Assembly: GCF_017569925.1 (NCBI RefSeq)
Contig: NZ_CP050854.1
Span: forward strand, 3,534,001 to 3,598,000
DNA from: Brenneria izadpanahii
GTDB taxonomy: Bacteria > Pseudomonadota > Gammaproteobacteria > Enterobacterales > Enterobacteriaceae
Length of the DNA stretch: 64,000 nt
Direction of reading: 5' to 3'
Shown here: one piece after another, positions 35,946 through 44,411 of the stretch
Position numbering within the stretch: position 1 is the stretch's first letter
How the letters are laid out: the number at the start of each line of letters is the position of its first letter
Notes under the pieces: model-generated
The model's input: only the letters and a program-made list of their open reading frames with translations
Databases searched by the model: none
What the model was told of the DNA's origin: nothing
Made by a program: the position numbers and the translations under genes

Positions 35946-37517
35946 TTAAACGTTATCGCCAGCCTTATCACGGTAATATTGTTTGAAATAGACGCCGTTC
36001 ATCGGTTTACCAAAAAACCAGCCCTGCCCGACCGAATTCAAACAGTGTTCGCCGGCATAAACCGCCTGTTCATAAGTTTCAATCCCTTCAACCACCACTT
36101 TGGCATTAAACATTGCCATCATATTAAAAAGATACTCCACCATTTTGGCATTAACGGAGTCGGTGCCGATGGCCTCGGTAAACATTCTATCTATTTTAAT
36201 GAAATCAAAAGGCATAACCGCAAGATAGGATAAATTGGAATAACCGGTGCCAAAATCATCCAGCGCAATTTTATAACCTGCGTCATGCAATACCTTAAGC
36301 CTTTCAGACATCACGCCATGATTCGCCGTGGAGCGCTCGGTTATTTCCAGCATAATCTGTTCTCTGGCGATACCGAACCGATCAACAAGTTCATCAAGAT
36401 AGGACTGATAGCCAGGCTCCAGTACATCGCTAATATCGAGATTGATGCTTAGGTAAAAGTCCCTATTCAGAACCAGAATATCTTTTAACTCTTCCAACGC
36501 CATATGCGTTACCTGGCGGGTAATCTGCCCGATGATTCCCAGTCTCTCCGCTATCGGAATAAAAACATCCGGCGGAATATTCTCCCCTTTATTATTCGTC
36601 CAACGAGCCAGAACTTCGGCGCCGACCACTCTATGATTATGCAGGCAGACCAGGGGTTGATAATTCGCGTGAAGCTGTTTGCCGCATACGGCGCTATAGA
36701 CCTGTTTGCTCAACGACCTATTGCGCTCAATAAGTAAAACGGTCGCCAAAGATAAAGAGCCGCCTAACGCTCCGCCAAACAGCGCAAGCATAATGACGGC
36801 GTACGGCGGCAGAGAAAGGATGCCGGACGAATTGAGCCGGACATAGATGCAGATATTATAAAGTTTGCTGCACTGATACCCCAGCCGATACTGGCTGTAC
36901 CATGCGCTCTTCTGACGTGAATACTTTCCGTTTTCAGCGCCAAAAGACTGATAAATATGACTTTCGTCCTTTGTGGTCATTAACGCGCTATAACCGGGCG
37001 CAGGCAGGGAAAAATCGAGGAAGGCATAAGGCGAGGTGAAAACGGCGACATCGCCTTGATTGGAGATATCCATTTCTATTCTGGGATCGAACAATCCTTT
37101 TACCGCGCGCCACAGCCTGGTGTTATTTTCCACAATATCCGGCTTCGGCAAGGCAACCGGGGGAGAGATAACCCCCCGCTCGGCGGAACAAATCAGTTTA
37201 CCATCGCGCAGACGGGCGATATCCAGCGCATAACGGTATTTATAGACCAGAAAACGCAGTTGAAACAGATCGTCATCAGAGCAGGGAGGCGGCGAAATAT
37301 ATCCGGCGTCACGCATCGCCTGCTCTGACTGCATCGCCACATCATTGGCCCGGCGCATGAGAGCGTCGCCATAATTATTCAGCTTGTCCTGATCCGTCCT
37401 GGCAATCACAACCTGGCCGATAACCAGCAGGCATAAGACTCCGATCGCTATATTAAAAGCTATGACGCCTTTTGCTATTCTGCTAACCGATCTCATCGTT
37501 TCTGATTCTCTGATCAT
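35946..37517 (-). CDS. CSS-motif EAL-domain c-di-GMP phosphodiesterase
   Basis: 523 aa membrane protein. TM1 about 15-38; periplasmic redox-type CSS domain with Cys79 (PPPCSDDD) and Cys110 (KLICSAER); TM2 about 233-258; cytoplasmic EAL domain from about 275. EAL residues: AEVLARW (Val for Ala in EAL), INLDISDV, LEITERST, ALDDFGTGYSNLSYL, IKIDRMFT, VVEGIET. All catalytic acids appear present, so hydrolysis of c-di-GMP is likely. The pair of periplasmic Cys suggests regulation by the DsbA/DsbB state as in PdeB/PdeC-type proteins. Start at 37517 preceded by AGGGAGCAG. Confidence 0.9.
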   Translation of the reverse strand: MIRESETMRSVSRIAKGVIAFNIAIGVLCLLVIGQVVIARTDQDKLNNYGDALMRRANDVAMQSEQAMRDAGYISPPPCSDDDLFQLRFLVYKYRYALDIARLRDGKLICSAERGVISPPVALPKPDIVENNTRLWRAVKGLFDPRIEMDISNQGDVAVFTSPYAFLDFSLPAPGYSALMTTKDESHIYQSFGAENGKYSRQKSAWYSQYRLGYQCSKLYNICIYVRLNSSGILSLPPYAVIMLALFGGALGGSLSLATVLLIERNRSLSKQVYSAVCGKQLHANYQPLVCLHNHRVVGAEVLARWTNNKGENIPPDVFIPIAERLGIIGQITRQVTHMALEELKDILVLNRDFYLSINLDISDVLEPGYQSYLDELVDRFGIAREQIMLEITERSTANHGVMSERLKVLHDAGYKIALDDFGTGYSNLSYLAVMPFDFIKIDRMFTEAIGTDSVNAKMVEYLFNMMAMFNAKVVVEGIETYEQAVYAGEHCLNSVGQGWFFGKPMNGVYFKQYYRDKAGDNV

Positions 37518-37880
37518 GATAAAACTGCTCCCTGATGCTCAAACAATCGGCATATGCGCTAATAAGTTTATCTATTTGAACGTAATATGAGCGATGGACT
37601 CCAATCTACATCACCCTATCGCAACCGGCATAGCGCCTTCGTCACACCGTTTTCTCACCGAGATCGCGTTCGCGCGCTTTACCCACTCGTGCCTAAACAG
37701 GATGTAAATATAAATATGAAGAGATAATAGGAATAAAAAACTAAATATCTCTTTTTTTTATAATAAAATTGTGGATGAGTACGCCCTGATGTTTCATATG
37801 CCTCAGCGGAACACGCCTGAGACTTGAAAGATATCGAGTTTTAAGTGGTTTCATCATCCTTAAGAATTACTAGAAGGTAA

Positions 37881-38030
37881 ATGAAAATACGTACGAAAAT
37901 GGCCGTGAAGTCGCCGGTGCGGCCGCTGACGCTGAAAGCCGGTTATCGCTATATCTGCATGGATGGTAAAAACGAGCGTCCCAATCAACGCCTGGTGGAA
38001 GGCCCGTACGTCGGCGAGGTGAGTTTCTAA
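37881..38030 (+). pseudogene. Remnant of an outer-membrane beta-barrel protein (C-terminal strands)
   Basis: A 49-codon frame with a good ribosome site (AGAAGGTAA) whose product contains RPLTLKAGYRYICMDGKN and ends LVEGPYVGEVSF. Alternating hydrophobic residues and a terminal Phe are typical of the last two strands of a small outer-membrane barrel; YfaZ-type proteins come to mind, but I cannot be sure. The rest of the barrel is missing. A perfect hairpin (GCTATCC-GCAA-GGATAGC, 38049-38066) follows. The upstream stretch 37518-37880 is A/T-rich and shows no gene. Confidence 0.4.
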
Positions 38031-38158
38031 AATCGCCGCTTAACTCACGCTATCCGCAAGGATAGCCGCCAATATATTCACAACAATGGTCATAAGACTA
38101 TTTTGTTGATAATCCGACGCGCTCGTCCGGGCGCATTCATTTAAATCAGGACGTAACG

Positions 38159-38441
38159 ATGAGTCGCAGAAAATGTTTTTTTCTGGCTATTTATGGCGGT
38201 ACTGCTGGAAGTCGCCGGCACCAGCCTGCTATTAAAAACCCGGAATTTTAGCAAAGCGATGCCGTCATTGCTCGTGGTGGGATCTTATCTGCTGTGTTTC
38301 TACGCGATGGCGCAGGCCATGCCGCTTATTTCTCCCGGATTGGCTTACGCGTTGTGGTGCGGTCCGGGCATCATATTTATTGCCTTTTCCGGGTTTATTT
38401 TTTATCAGCAAAAACCGGACAAAGCACCACCTATTGAATAG
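38159..38441 (+). pseudogene. Frameshifted and truncated small multidrug resistance (SMR) transporter
   Basis: From the ATG at 38159 the frame reads MSRRKCFFLAIYGG and soon stops. The SMR sequence continues one frame over from 38193: MAVLLEVAGTSLLLKT, then LLVVGSYLLCFYAMAQAM and GLAYALWCGPGIIFIAFSG. Removing one T from the T7 run at 38176-38182 would join them into MSRRKCFFWLFMAVLLEVAG, with Glu in TM1 as in EmrE-type pumps. The product also stops after TM3 (FYQQKPDKAPPIE), lacking TM4. So two lesions, or a slippage-prone run plus a truncation. Confidence 0.65.
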
Positions 38442-38560
38442 AGAAAATCAACGATTCTCCACCGCAGTGGCGCGAAAACGGCGCGCAATGGATCGGCATG
38501 CGCGCCGCCGGCGAATACTCCTCTGCCGATAACGATGCGCCGGAGCAGGAAAACGTCGCA

Positions 38561-39199
38561 TCAAATAGCGACAAACAACAGACGAATCGCAAAACCAATT
38601 AATATCACCCCCATAAACCGCTCAAACCAGTATCCTCGCCGCACAAATCGCTGACGAACCGACGGACTGGAAAAAAGCACGCCGACCAACACAAACCATA
38701 GCGCGTTGACCGAGCACATCCACAGGCCATACAGCATTTGTATCGGCACTGGCGTCGTGCCGCTCACTACCGTAGTAAAGACGGCCAGGAAAAACAGCGT
38801 CGCTTTAGGATTGGTGGCATTGGTCATAAATCCCATCAGAAAGGCTTTTCGCCTGCCCTGCGGCAGCGGCGCGGCAGTTCCCGTATCCAGGTCTTGCATG
38901 CTGGCCGGCTCGCTCTTTACGAAATGAATGCCCAGATAGATGATGTACGCCCCGCCGGCAAATTTTGCGATAGACATCAGCCAAGGGGTGGCATGCATCA
39001 GCGCGCTAATGCCGACCAACGTATAAATGATATGAACCGACATCCCCGCGCCGATCCCTATCGCCGTGTAGATGCCGGCCCGGCGGCCGAATTTCACGCT
39101 CTGCCGGATCGTCACCGCGAAATCCGGCCCTGGCGCAACAACGGCCAGAAAGTGAATCAACGCCAGTCCGAGAAACTCACTCCAGTAGCTATGCAACAT
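38561..39199 (-). CDS. LysE/RhtB-family amino-acid exporter
   Basis: 212 aa inner-membrane protein, about six helices. Family hallmarks: FLAVVAPGPDFAVTIRQSV near residue 18, and GFMTNATNPKATLFFLAVFT near 125. Start at the ATG at 39199 with GGGGGAG upstream; the frame opens at 39241. Divergent from a LysR regulator across 171 nt, a typical exporter/regulator pair. Exported amino acid not determinable. Confidence 0.87.
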   Translation of the reverse strand: MLHSYWSEFLGLALIHFLAVVAPGPDFAVTIRQSVKFGRRAGIYTAIGIGAGMSVHIIYTLVGISALMHATPWLMSIAKFAGGAYIIYLGIHFVKSEPASMQDLDTGTAAPLPQGRRKAFLMGFMTNATNPKATLFFLAVFTTVVSGTTPVPIQMLYGLWMCSVNALWFVLVGVLFSSPSVRQRFVRRGYWFERFMGVILIGFAIRLLFVAI

Positions 39200-39370
39200 A
39201 TCGACTCCCCCGCGGCCGGCGCTCAATATCTTCGGCTCCACCGGCCAGGCTACGGCCGGAAAGCGATAAACAATCCGTCATCTTTCATTTCCTTTATCGT
39301 GGTTTTCATTCATTGTATGGAATGCGGGTAGCCGCGATAATCCATTACAAAACCAAATAACTTTTTCCTC

Positions 39371-40366
39371 ATGAGCACAAATAAAACGTTGACCCTGATG
39401 GGTGAGATGGCCGTTTTTGTAAAGGTGGTGGAAACCGGCAGCTTTTCAGCGGCGGCGCGCCAGTTGGCGGCGACGCCTTCGGCAGTCAGCCGTTCCGTAT
39501 CAAGGCTGGAAAAAGCGCTGGGCACGCGGCTTTTACAGAGGACGACGCGTAAACTGCGTCTGAGCGAGAGCGGGCAAGAGGTCTATATCCACAGTCTGGC
39601 GATGGTGAACGCCGCCCAGGCGGCGATGGAGGTATCAGGGAGATTGAACACTGAGCCGCAGGGCATCGTGCGCCTCAGCGTTCCCAAGGCGGTGGGGCGT
39701 TTCGTGATCCATCCCCATATGCCGGATTTCCTCGCCCGCTACCCGAAAATAGATGTAAACCTGCTGCTTGACGATCGCTATGTCGATCTGATTGACGACC
39801 GGGTCGATCTTGCTATCCGCATCACCGATCGGCCGCCACCGGGATTGATGGGCCGCAGTTTGCTGAATATAGAACATATGCTGTGCGCGACGCCGCAATA
39901 TCTTGAGCAGCACGGAACGCCGCAACACCCGCACGATCTGAAAGCCCACAGTTGCATCTACCTTGGCGAAGAGCCGGGCGATTCGCGCTGGAAATTCCGC
40001 AAAGGAAGTAAACAGATCAGCGTCGATGTGCATGGCCGCTATGCGGCCAATCACACCGGCGTCAGGCTGGATGCGGTATTGCACCACATCGGCATCGGCA
40101 GCCTGCCCTATTTCACCGCCAGACATGCGCTCCAGCAGGGACTGGTGGTTCAGGTGCTGCCTGACTGGTTATTCAGAAACAATTACTGCGGCGAACTGTG
40201 GATACTTTATCCTCCGACACGGCACCTTCCGTCCAAACTCAGCGTACTGATTCAATTTCTGGCTGAACGCCTGAGCAAAGAACCCACGCTGGGGAAGACG
40301 GGCGCGATGGGCAAAGAGAAAATGCCGCCGGCGGATCCTTATGAATTTCCGGAAGCCGATCGATGA
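39371..40366 (+). CDS. LysR-family transcriptional regulator
   Basis: 331 aa. N-terminal helix-turn-helix FVKVVETGSFSAAARQLAAT and PSAVSRSVSRLEKALGTRLL, effector domain from about residue 95 (GIVRLSVPKAVGRFVIHP, DRYVDLIDDRVDLAIRI). Most similar in style to the AaeR/DmlR-like subgroup with two Arg-Thr residues (QRTTRKLRLSESG). Likely controls the divergent LysE-type exporter. The C-terminal tail of about 30 residues is longer than usual. Co-inducer unknown. Confidence 0.88.
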   Translation: MSTNKTLTLMGEMAVFVKVVETGSFSAAARQLAATPSAVSRSVSRLEKALGTRLLQRTTRKLRLSESGQEVYIHSLAMVNAAQAAMEVSGRLNTEPQGIVRLSVPKAVGRFVIHPHMPDFLARYPKIDVNLLLDDRYVDLIDDRVDLAIRITDRPPPGLMGRSLLNIEHMLCATPQYLEQHGTPQHPHDLKAHSCIYLGEEPGDSRWKFRKGSKQISVDVHGRYAANHTGVRLDAVLHHIGIGSLPYFTARHALQQGLVVQVLPDWLFRNNYCGELWILYPPTRHLPSKLSVLIQFLAERLSKEPTLGKTGAMGKEKMPPADPYEFPEADR

Positions 40367-40477
40367 CCCCGGCGCAGCCGTCTGATCATCGGCAGCCCGT
40401 CCAGGCCGCATCTATTTCATGGCGATAACGGCGGCGGCGCGCCAGATCCAGACCGCCGCAGCAAGAACGCAATGCGC

Positions 40478-41620
40478 CTATTGCGCGATAAACAACCGGC
40501 GCGGCGCCTGGGTTAGGCGGATGTGTCCCTGATCAGTGACGGCAATAGTTTCACTGAATGCGATCCCTTGCGCATAAATATACATATGGAACACCATTCC
40601 CGGTTTCAGTACCCATTCGGCGTTTGGTAAAAATACCCGGCTAAAGTCGCTGGTATGAGGGGTATGCAGTGAGTAATAACCTAACACATATCCAGTAATG
40701 CCAACGTAGTCTTCCCGCAATCCCGCTTCAAGTACCGCATTGCGGGCCAGCGCATCAATATCTTTCGCCACCGCGCCTGGGCGCATCGCCGCAAGCTGGG
40801 CGTCCTGTATGGCGATCAGTTGCTCGGCGATATCTTTTTGCCGTTGCGATGCCTTGCCGACGATCGCCGGACGCATCAACCGGGCGCTGTAGCCATGCAG
40901 AATGGGCACCAACTCCATATGGACGATTTCTCCCTCGGCTAAAGGCGTATTATGCAAATTGCCGTGTAAAAAGCTGTTCCCGTCGCCGGTGGTGATAATG
41001 CCGTAGCGAGCCGAGTCCAAACCGTTTTGCATAAAGACCTGATGCACAACGGCCGCCGCATCTCGTTCGCTCTTCCCTACGCCTAATTCCGCAACAGCGG
41101 CCGACAGTGCGACGTCGCCCACTTTTGCCGCTCTGGCAATATACTCAATCTCCCGTGGCGTTTTGCACTCTCTTAGCAGTTCCAGTACGCCGGAAAAGTC
41201 ACGGAAGGGCCGGTCAGGGAAATAGCTTTGCAAGCGATTAAAACGGTTCACCGTCATGCAGTAAGAATCGAAATCGAAGCCAATGTTCAGTCGCTCCCAA
41301 CCACGTTCGACAATCGTTCCGACCAGCACCTCAATGGGGTCTTGCCAGTCGGCAAAGGTTACCGTATCCGTTATCCAGCTATTTTCCCGAAAGGTGTGCG
41401 CATCCATAGCCCGGAAGATCATGACCGGATCGCCGTCCAGCGGTAATAAACACGCCCGGTACATATTTTCGGAAATACCGAATCCGGTCAGATAAAACAG
41501 AAACTCCGTCTGATCGATCACCAATAGGCCAATATTTTTGTCGCGCATATAAGCGCGAATTTTTTCCGCCCGCTGATGATACTCGGCCAGTGTAAAAACA
41601 AGATTTTTATGATTACCCAT
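40478..41620 (-). CDS. M24-fold hydrolase (pita-bread), creatinase/ectoine-hydrolase-like, not a typical aminopeptidase
   Basis: 380 aa. N-terminal creatinase_N domain (about 1-150) and C-terminal pita-bread domain. The five metal ligands of M24 peptidases (Asp, Asp, His, Glu, Glu) are poorly kept: where VLIDLGA is expected it reads VHMELVP (Glu236), the second Asp (GYxSDxTR) is GYSARLMR, and after GMVF there is HMYIY in place of TxEPG. His220 (FLHGNLHN) and Glu357 remain. Loss of metal sites is known for creatinase. Last gene after a polyamine-type importer, so it likely splits the imported compound. Confidence 0.72.
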   Translation of the reverse strand: MGNHKNLVFTLAEYHQRAEKIRAYMRDKNIGLLVIDQTEFLFYLTGFGISENMYRACLLPLDGDPVMIFRAMDAHTFRENSWITDTVTFADWQDPIEVLVGTIVERGWERLNIGFDFDSYCMTVNRFNRLQSYFPDRPFRDFSGVLELLRECKTPREIEYIARAAKVGDVALSAAVAELGVGKSERDAAAVVHQVFMQNGLDSARYGIITTGDGNSFLHGNLHNTPLAEGEIVHMELVPILHGYSARLMRPAIVGKASQRQKDIAEQLIAIQDAQLAAMRPGAVAKDIDALARNAVLEAGLREDYVGITGYVLGYYSLHTPHTSDFSRVFLPNAEWVLKPGMVFHMYIYAQGIAFSETIAVTDQGHIRLTQAPRRLFIAQ

Positions 41621-41665
41621 AGTTTCCCCGTAAAAATTACAACTTTATTATTATCGCTGTTTTGT

Positions 41666-42445
41666 TTATCGCTGTTTTGTTAAAAAATTAGCCGTCAGTA
41701 AAAATACAATGGTAATCAGCACCAACAATACGCTTACCGCCGCAATCGTCGGATCAAGCTCAAACTGCACGCTATTCCATATTCGTACGGATAGCGTCTG
41801 CACACTGTTGCCGGCCATAAACAATGCGATTAACAGCTCATCAAAAGAGCTAAGAAACGAAAAAAGCGCGGCGGTTACCATGCCTGGCGCCGCCAGAGGA
41901 AACGTAATCCGCCGAAATACGGTGAAGTTGCTGGCGCCAAGGCTCATCGCGGAATACTCAAGCTGGCTGTCTATCCCCTGCAGGGTAGACGAAATAATGA
42001 TCGTCGCCACCGGCAGGGCAATAATTGTATGGCCGATAATAATCGCGCTGATGCTGTTAAAAATATCGACATCAGAAAAGAAAAAAAACAATGAGAGCGC
42101 CGAAATAATATTCGGCACGATCATCGGAAGTAATATCAGCACATAAATGATTTTCTTACCGCTAAAACGGTAGCGAACTAATGCTATCGCCATCGACAGG
42201 CTTAATATCATCGCCAGCAGCGTTGATACCACAGAAATACGAAAGCTCAGCCACAGCGAATCCAGCCAGTCTGGATTGGTCAGCACTTTTTCCACCCAGC
42301 GCAGGGAAAATCCGCTGGGAGGGAAGCTCAAATAGGCCGTCTGACTCAATGCCAGCGGAAAAATAACGATAATGGGCAACGCCAGAAATAACAGCACCAG
42401 TATCGCCACCGCCAGCGAGAATAGCCCCGGTTTGATGGTGTTCAT
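41666..42445 (-). CDS. ABC transporter permease, PotC type
   Basis: 259 aa, six transmembrane segments, spermidine/putrescine family. EAA loop EYSAMSLGASNFTVFRRITF near residue 165; N-terminal segment LFSLAVAILVLLFLALPIIV. Overlaps the PotB-type gene by 4 nt. Works with the product at 42442-43293. Confidence 0.9.
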   Translation of the reverse strand: MNTIKPGLFSLAVAILVLLFLALPIIVIFPLALSQTAYLSFPPSGFSLRWVEKVLTNPDWLDSLWLSFRISVVSTLLAMILSLSMAIALVRYRFSGKKIIYVLILLPMIVPNIISALSLFFFFSDVDIFNSISAIIIGHTIIALPVATIIISSTLQGIDSQLEYSAMSLGASNFTVFRRITFPLAAPGMVTAALFSFLSSFDELLIALFMAGNSVQTLSVRIWNSVQFELDPTIAAVSVLLVLITIVFLLTANFLTKQR

Positions 42446-43293
42446 CGCTTGGCCTCAAACAGCTGTTCCAGTCCAACCAATCGTTGATAAAACCAGAATA
42501 ACAATAGCGTACAGACCAGCAGCACCGTGGATAGCGCGGAACCGAAGCCCCAGTCGAAATAGATTTCAATCTGGCTTTCAATCACCATCGAAATCATCGT
42601 CTGCTGCGGGCCGCCCATCAGCGCGGGCGTGATGAAAAAACCCAGCGAGAGAATAAACACCAGCAATCCGCCCGCCGCGACGCCCGGCAAAGAGAGCGGA
42701 ACGATAATCCGCCAGAAAGCGCGGCTGCGCGACGCCCCCAGGCTTTCCGCCACATTCAGCAAGCTAAGGTCAATCCCCCGCATCACGCTATAGAGCGCCA
42801 GAATCATGTAAGGCAGCAGGATATAGGTCATCCCGATCAGCACGCCCGTTTCGGTATACATCAGCTTTAGCGGTTCGGTAATGAAACCGGCGGCGATCAA
42901 GAGCTGGTTCAGCACGCCTTCCGTTCCCAGCAGCACCATCCAGGCGTAGGTGCGCACCAGTACGCTGGTAAAATAGGGAATAATCACCAAAATCAGAAAG
43001 ATATTCGCCGTGCGGGGTTTCAGCCTTGCCAGTACCCAGGCCAGCGGATAGCCCAGCAATAAGGTGCTTAACGTCACCCACAGCGAGATGCGCAGAGTGA
43101 TCCACAGTACGTTTATCCAGACCGGTTCCTGAACGATGCGCAAATAGTGTTTCCAGGTAAAATCCGGGCTGTAGAAGCTGAAACTCAGCATTTTTATTAA
43201 TGGACAGATAAAAAATATCAGCAGAGCCAGCAACGATGGCGCCAGCAGCAGCCAAAGCTTCCAGTTGCGCCGGATCGGCATTGATAAACTCAT
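42442..43293 (-). CDS. ABC transporter permease, PotB type
   Basis: 283 aa inner-membrane protein. N-terminal TM LWLLLAPSLLALLIFFICPL, EAA loop LLNVAESLGASRSRAFWRII near 195. The ATG at 43293 (MSLSMPIRRNWKL) overlaps the ATPase stop by 4 nt; the frame opens at 43320. Forms a heterodimer with the PotC-type subunit. Confidence 0.9.
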   Translation of the reverse strand: MSLSMPIRRNWKLWLLLAPSLLALLIFFICPLIKMLSFSFYSPDFTWKHYLRIVQEPVWINVLWITLRISLWVTLSTLLLGYPLAWVLARLKPRTANIFLILVIIPYFTSVLVRTYAWMVLLGTEGVLNQLLIAAGFITEPLKLMYTETGVLIGMTYILLPYMILALYSVMRGIDLSLLNVAESLGASRSRAFWRIIVPLSLPGVAAGGLLVFILSLGFFITPALMGGPQQTMISMVIESQIEIYFDWGFGSALSTVLLVCTLLLFWFYQRLVGLEQLFEAKR

Positions 43294-44411
43294 CGCCCTT
43301 GCTCCGCGGCGATAAACCACAGGCTCTCCGACTGCCAGCCGAGCGAAACGCTCATGCCTGGGGTTATCTCTTTTTTCAGATCGATATTCTGCGCCTGAAC
43401 CAGTAATTCCGTACCGTCGTTAAGCCGCACGGTGACTTTTACCGTATGGCCCAGATACAACACCTCGCGGATAACCGCGGCGATCGGTAGCTGACCGGCC
43501 TCCGCCAGACGAATTTTCTCCGGCCGCAATACCGCGCAAACCCGCTGCCCGCAAGTCAGATGGCTGACGCCCCGCCCGCTGACCCGCTCGCCGCTATCCA
43601 GCCTGACGTCATAGCCCGTTGAATGAACCGCATCGATATGGCCGCCAATAAAATTGGATTGCCCGATAAATTCGGCGACCCAGCGGTTCTCCGGCTTTTC
43701 ATAAACGGATTGAGGCGTATCGATTTGCGCAATCCGGCCGTCCTGCATTACCGCAATACGATCGGAAAGCGTGAGGGCCTCCTCCTGATCGTGGGTAACA
43801 AACAGCACGGTAGAGCCGCTCGATAGATGCAGACGCTTCAGTTCCAACTGCATATGTTCACGTAGTTTTTTATCCAGCGCCCCCAGCGGTTCATCCATTA
43901 ACAGCGCCTGAGGTTCGAATATCAACGCCCTCGCCAGGGCGATCCGCTGCTGCTGTCCGCCGGATAATTCACGCGGCAGCCGCTGGCCTTTATCCGCCAG
44001 TTGCACCATCTCCAGAGCTTTCGCCACCTTTTGCTTGATAACGCCGCCTGACACGCCGCGCATTTCCAGCGGGAACGCCAGATTGCGAAAGACGGAAAGA
44101 TGGGGAAACAGCGAGTAGTTCTGGAAGACCACCCCCAGATTGCGTTTGGCGGGCGGGAAATCGGTGACGTTCTCACCGCCGATCAGTACCCGGCCGGCGG
44201 TTGGCGCGGTAAAGCCGCCAACCATCATCAGCGTGGTGGTTTTTCCCGAGCCGCTAGCCCCCAGCAGCGTGACAAACTCGCCGGGTTCGACCGTCAAATG
44301 CAGATTATCTACCGCGGCCGTGCGGCCAAAACGCCGGGTTAAGCCTTCCAGGCGAAGTTCCGTTCCCACCGTTGAACGCCGGGAACGGCGTGACAAGTCA
44401 GCAACACCCAT
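43290..44411 (-). CDS. ABC transporter ATP-binding protein, PotA type
   Basis: 373 aa. Walker A LLGASGSGKTTTLMMVGGF, Q-loop VVFQNYSLFPHLSVFRNLAF, signature LSGGQQQRIALARAL, Walker [22 protein letters not shown]-loop LFVTHDQEEALTLSD, then a C-terminal TOBE domain (from about 290: CAVLRPEKIRLAE). The start ATG at 44411 shares its A with the TAA stop of the binding protein (TAATG), a tight coupling. The frame opens at 44441. Confidence 0.92.
   Translation of the reverse strand: MGVADLSRRSRRSTVGTELRLEGLTRRFGRTAAVDNLHLTVEPGEFVTLLGASGSGKTTTLMMVGGFTAPTAGRVLIGGENVTDFPPAKRNLGVVFQNYSLFPHLSVFRNLAFPLEMRGVSGGVIKQKVAKALEMVQLADKGQRLPRELSGGQQQRIALARALIFEPQALLMDEPLGALDKKLREHMQLELKRLHLSSGSTVLFVTHDQEEALTLSDRIAVMQDGRIAQIDTPQSVYEKPENRWVAEFIGQSNFIGGHIDAVHSTGYDVRLDSGERVSGRGVSHLTCGQRVCAVLRPEKIRLAEAGQLPIAAVIREVLYLGHTVKVTVRLNDGTELLVQAQNIDLKKEITPGMSVSLGWQSESLWFIAAEQGR

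Noticed and set aside
39200-39370. LysR operator (T-N11-A) between the LysE-type and LysR genes
   Set aside because: Only a weak, imperfect ATGGA/TCCAT pair near 39317-39345 was seen; not strong enough to list.
40478-41620. Straight call as Xaa-Pro aminopeptidase
   Set aside because: The metal-ligand positions look substituted, so a peptidase name would overstate what the sequence shows.
18765-41620. A creatinine degradation pathway joining the creatininase-family gene and the M24 protein
   Set aside because: The genes are about 21 kb apart in different operons with different regulators; family names alone do not support a shared pathway.
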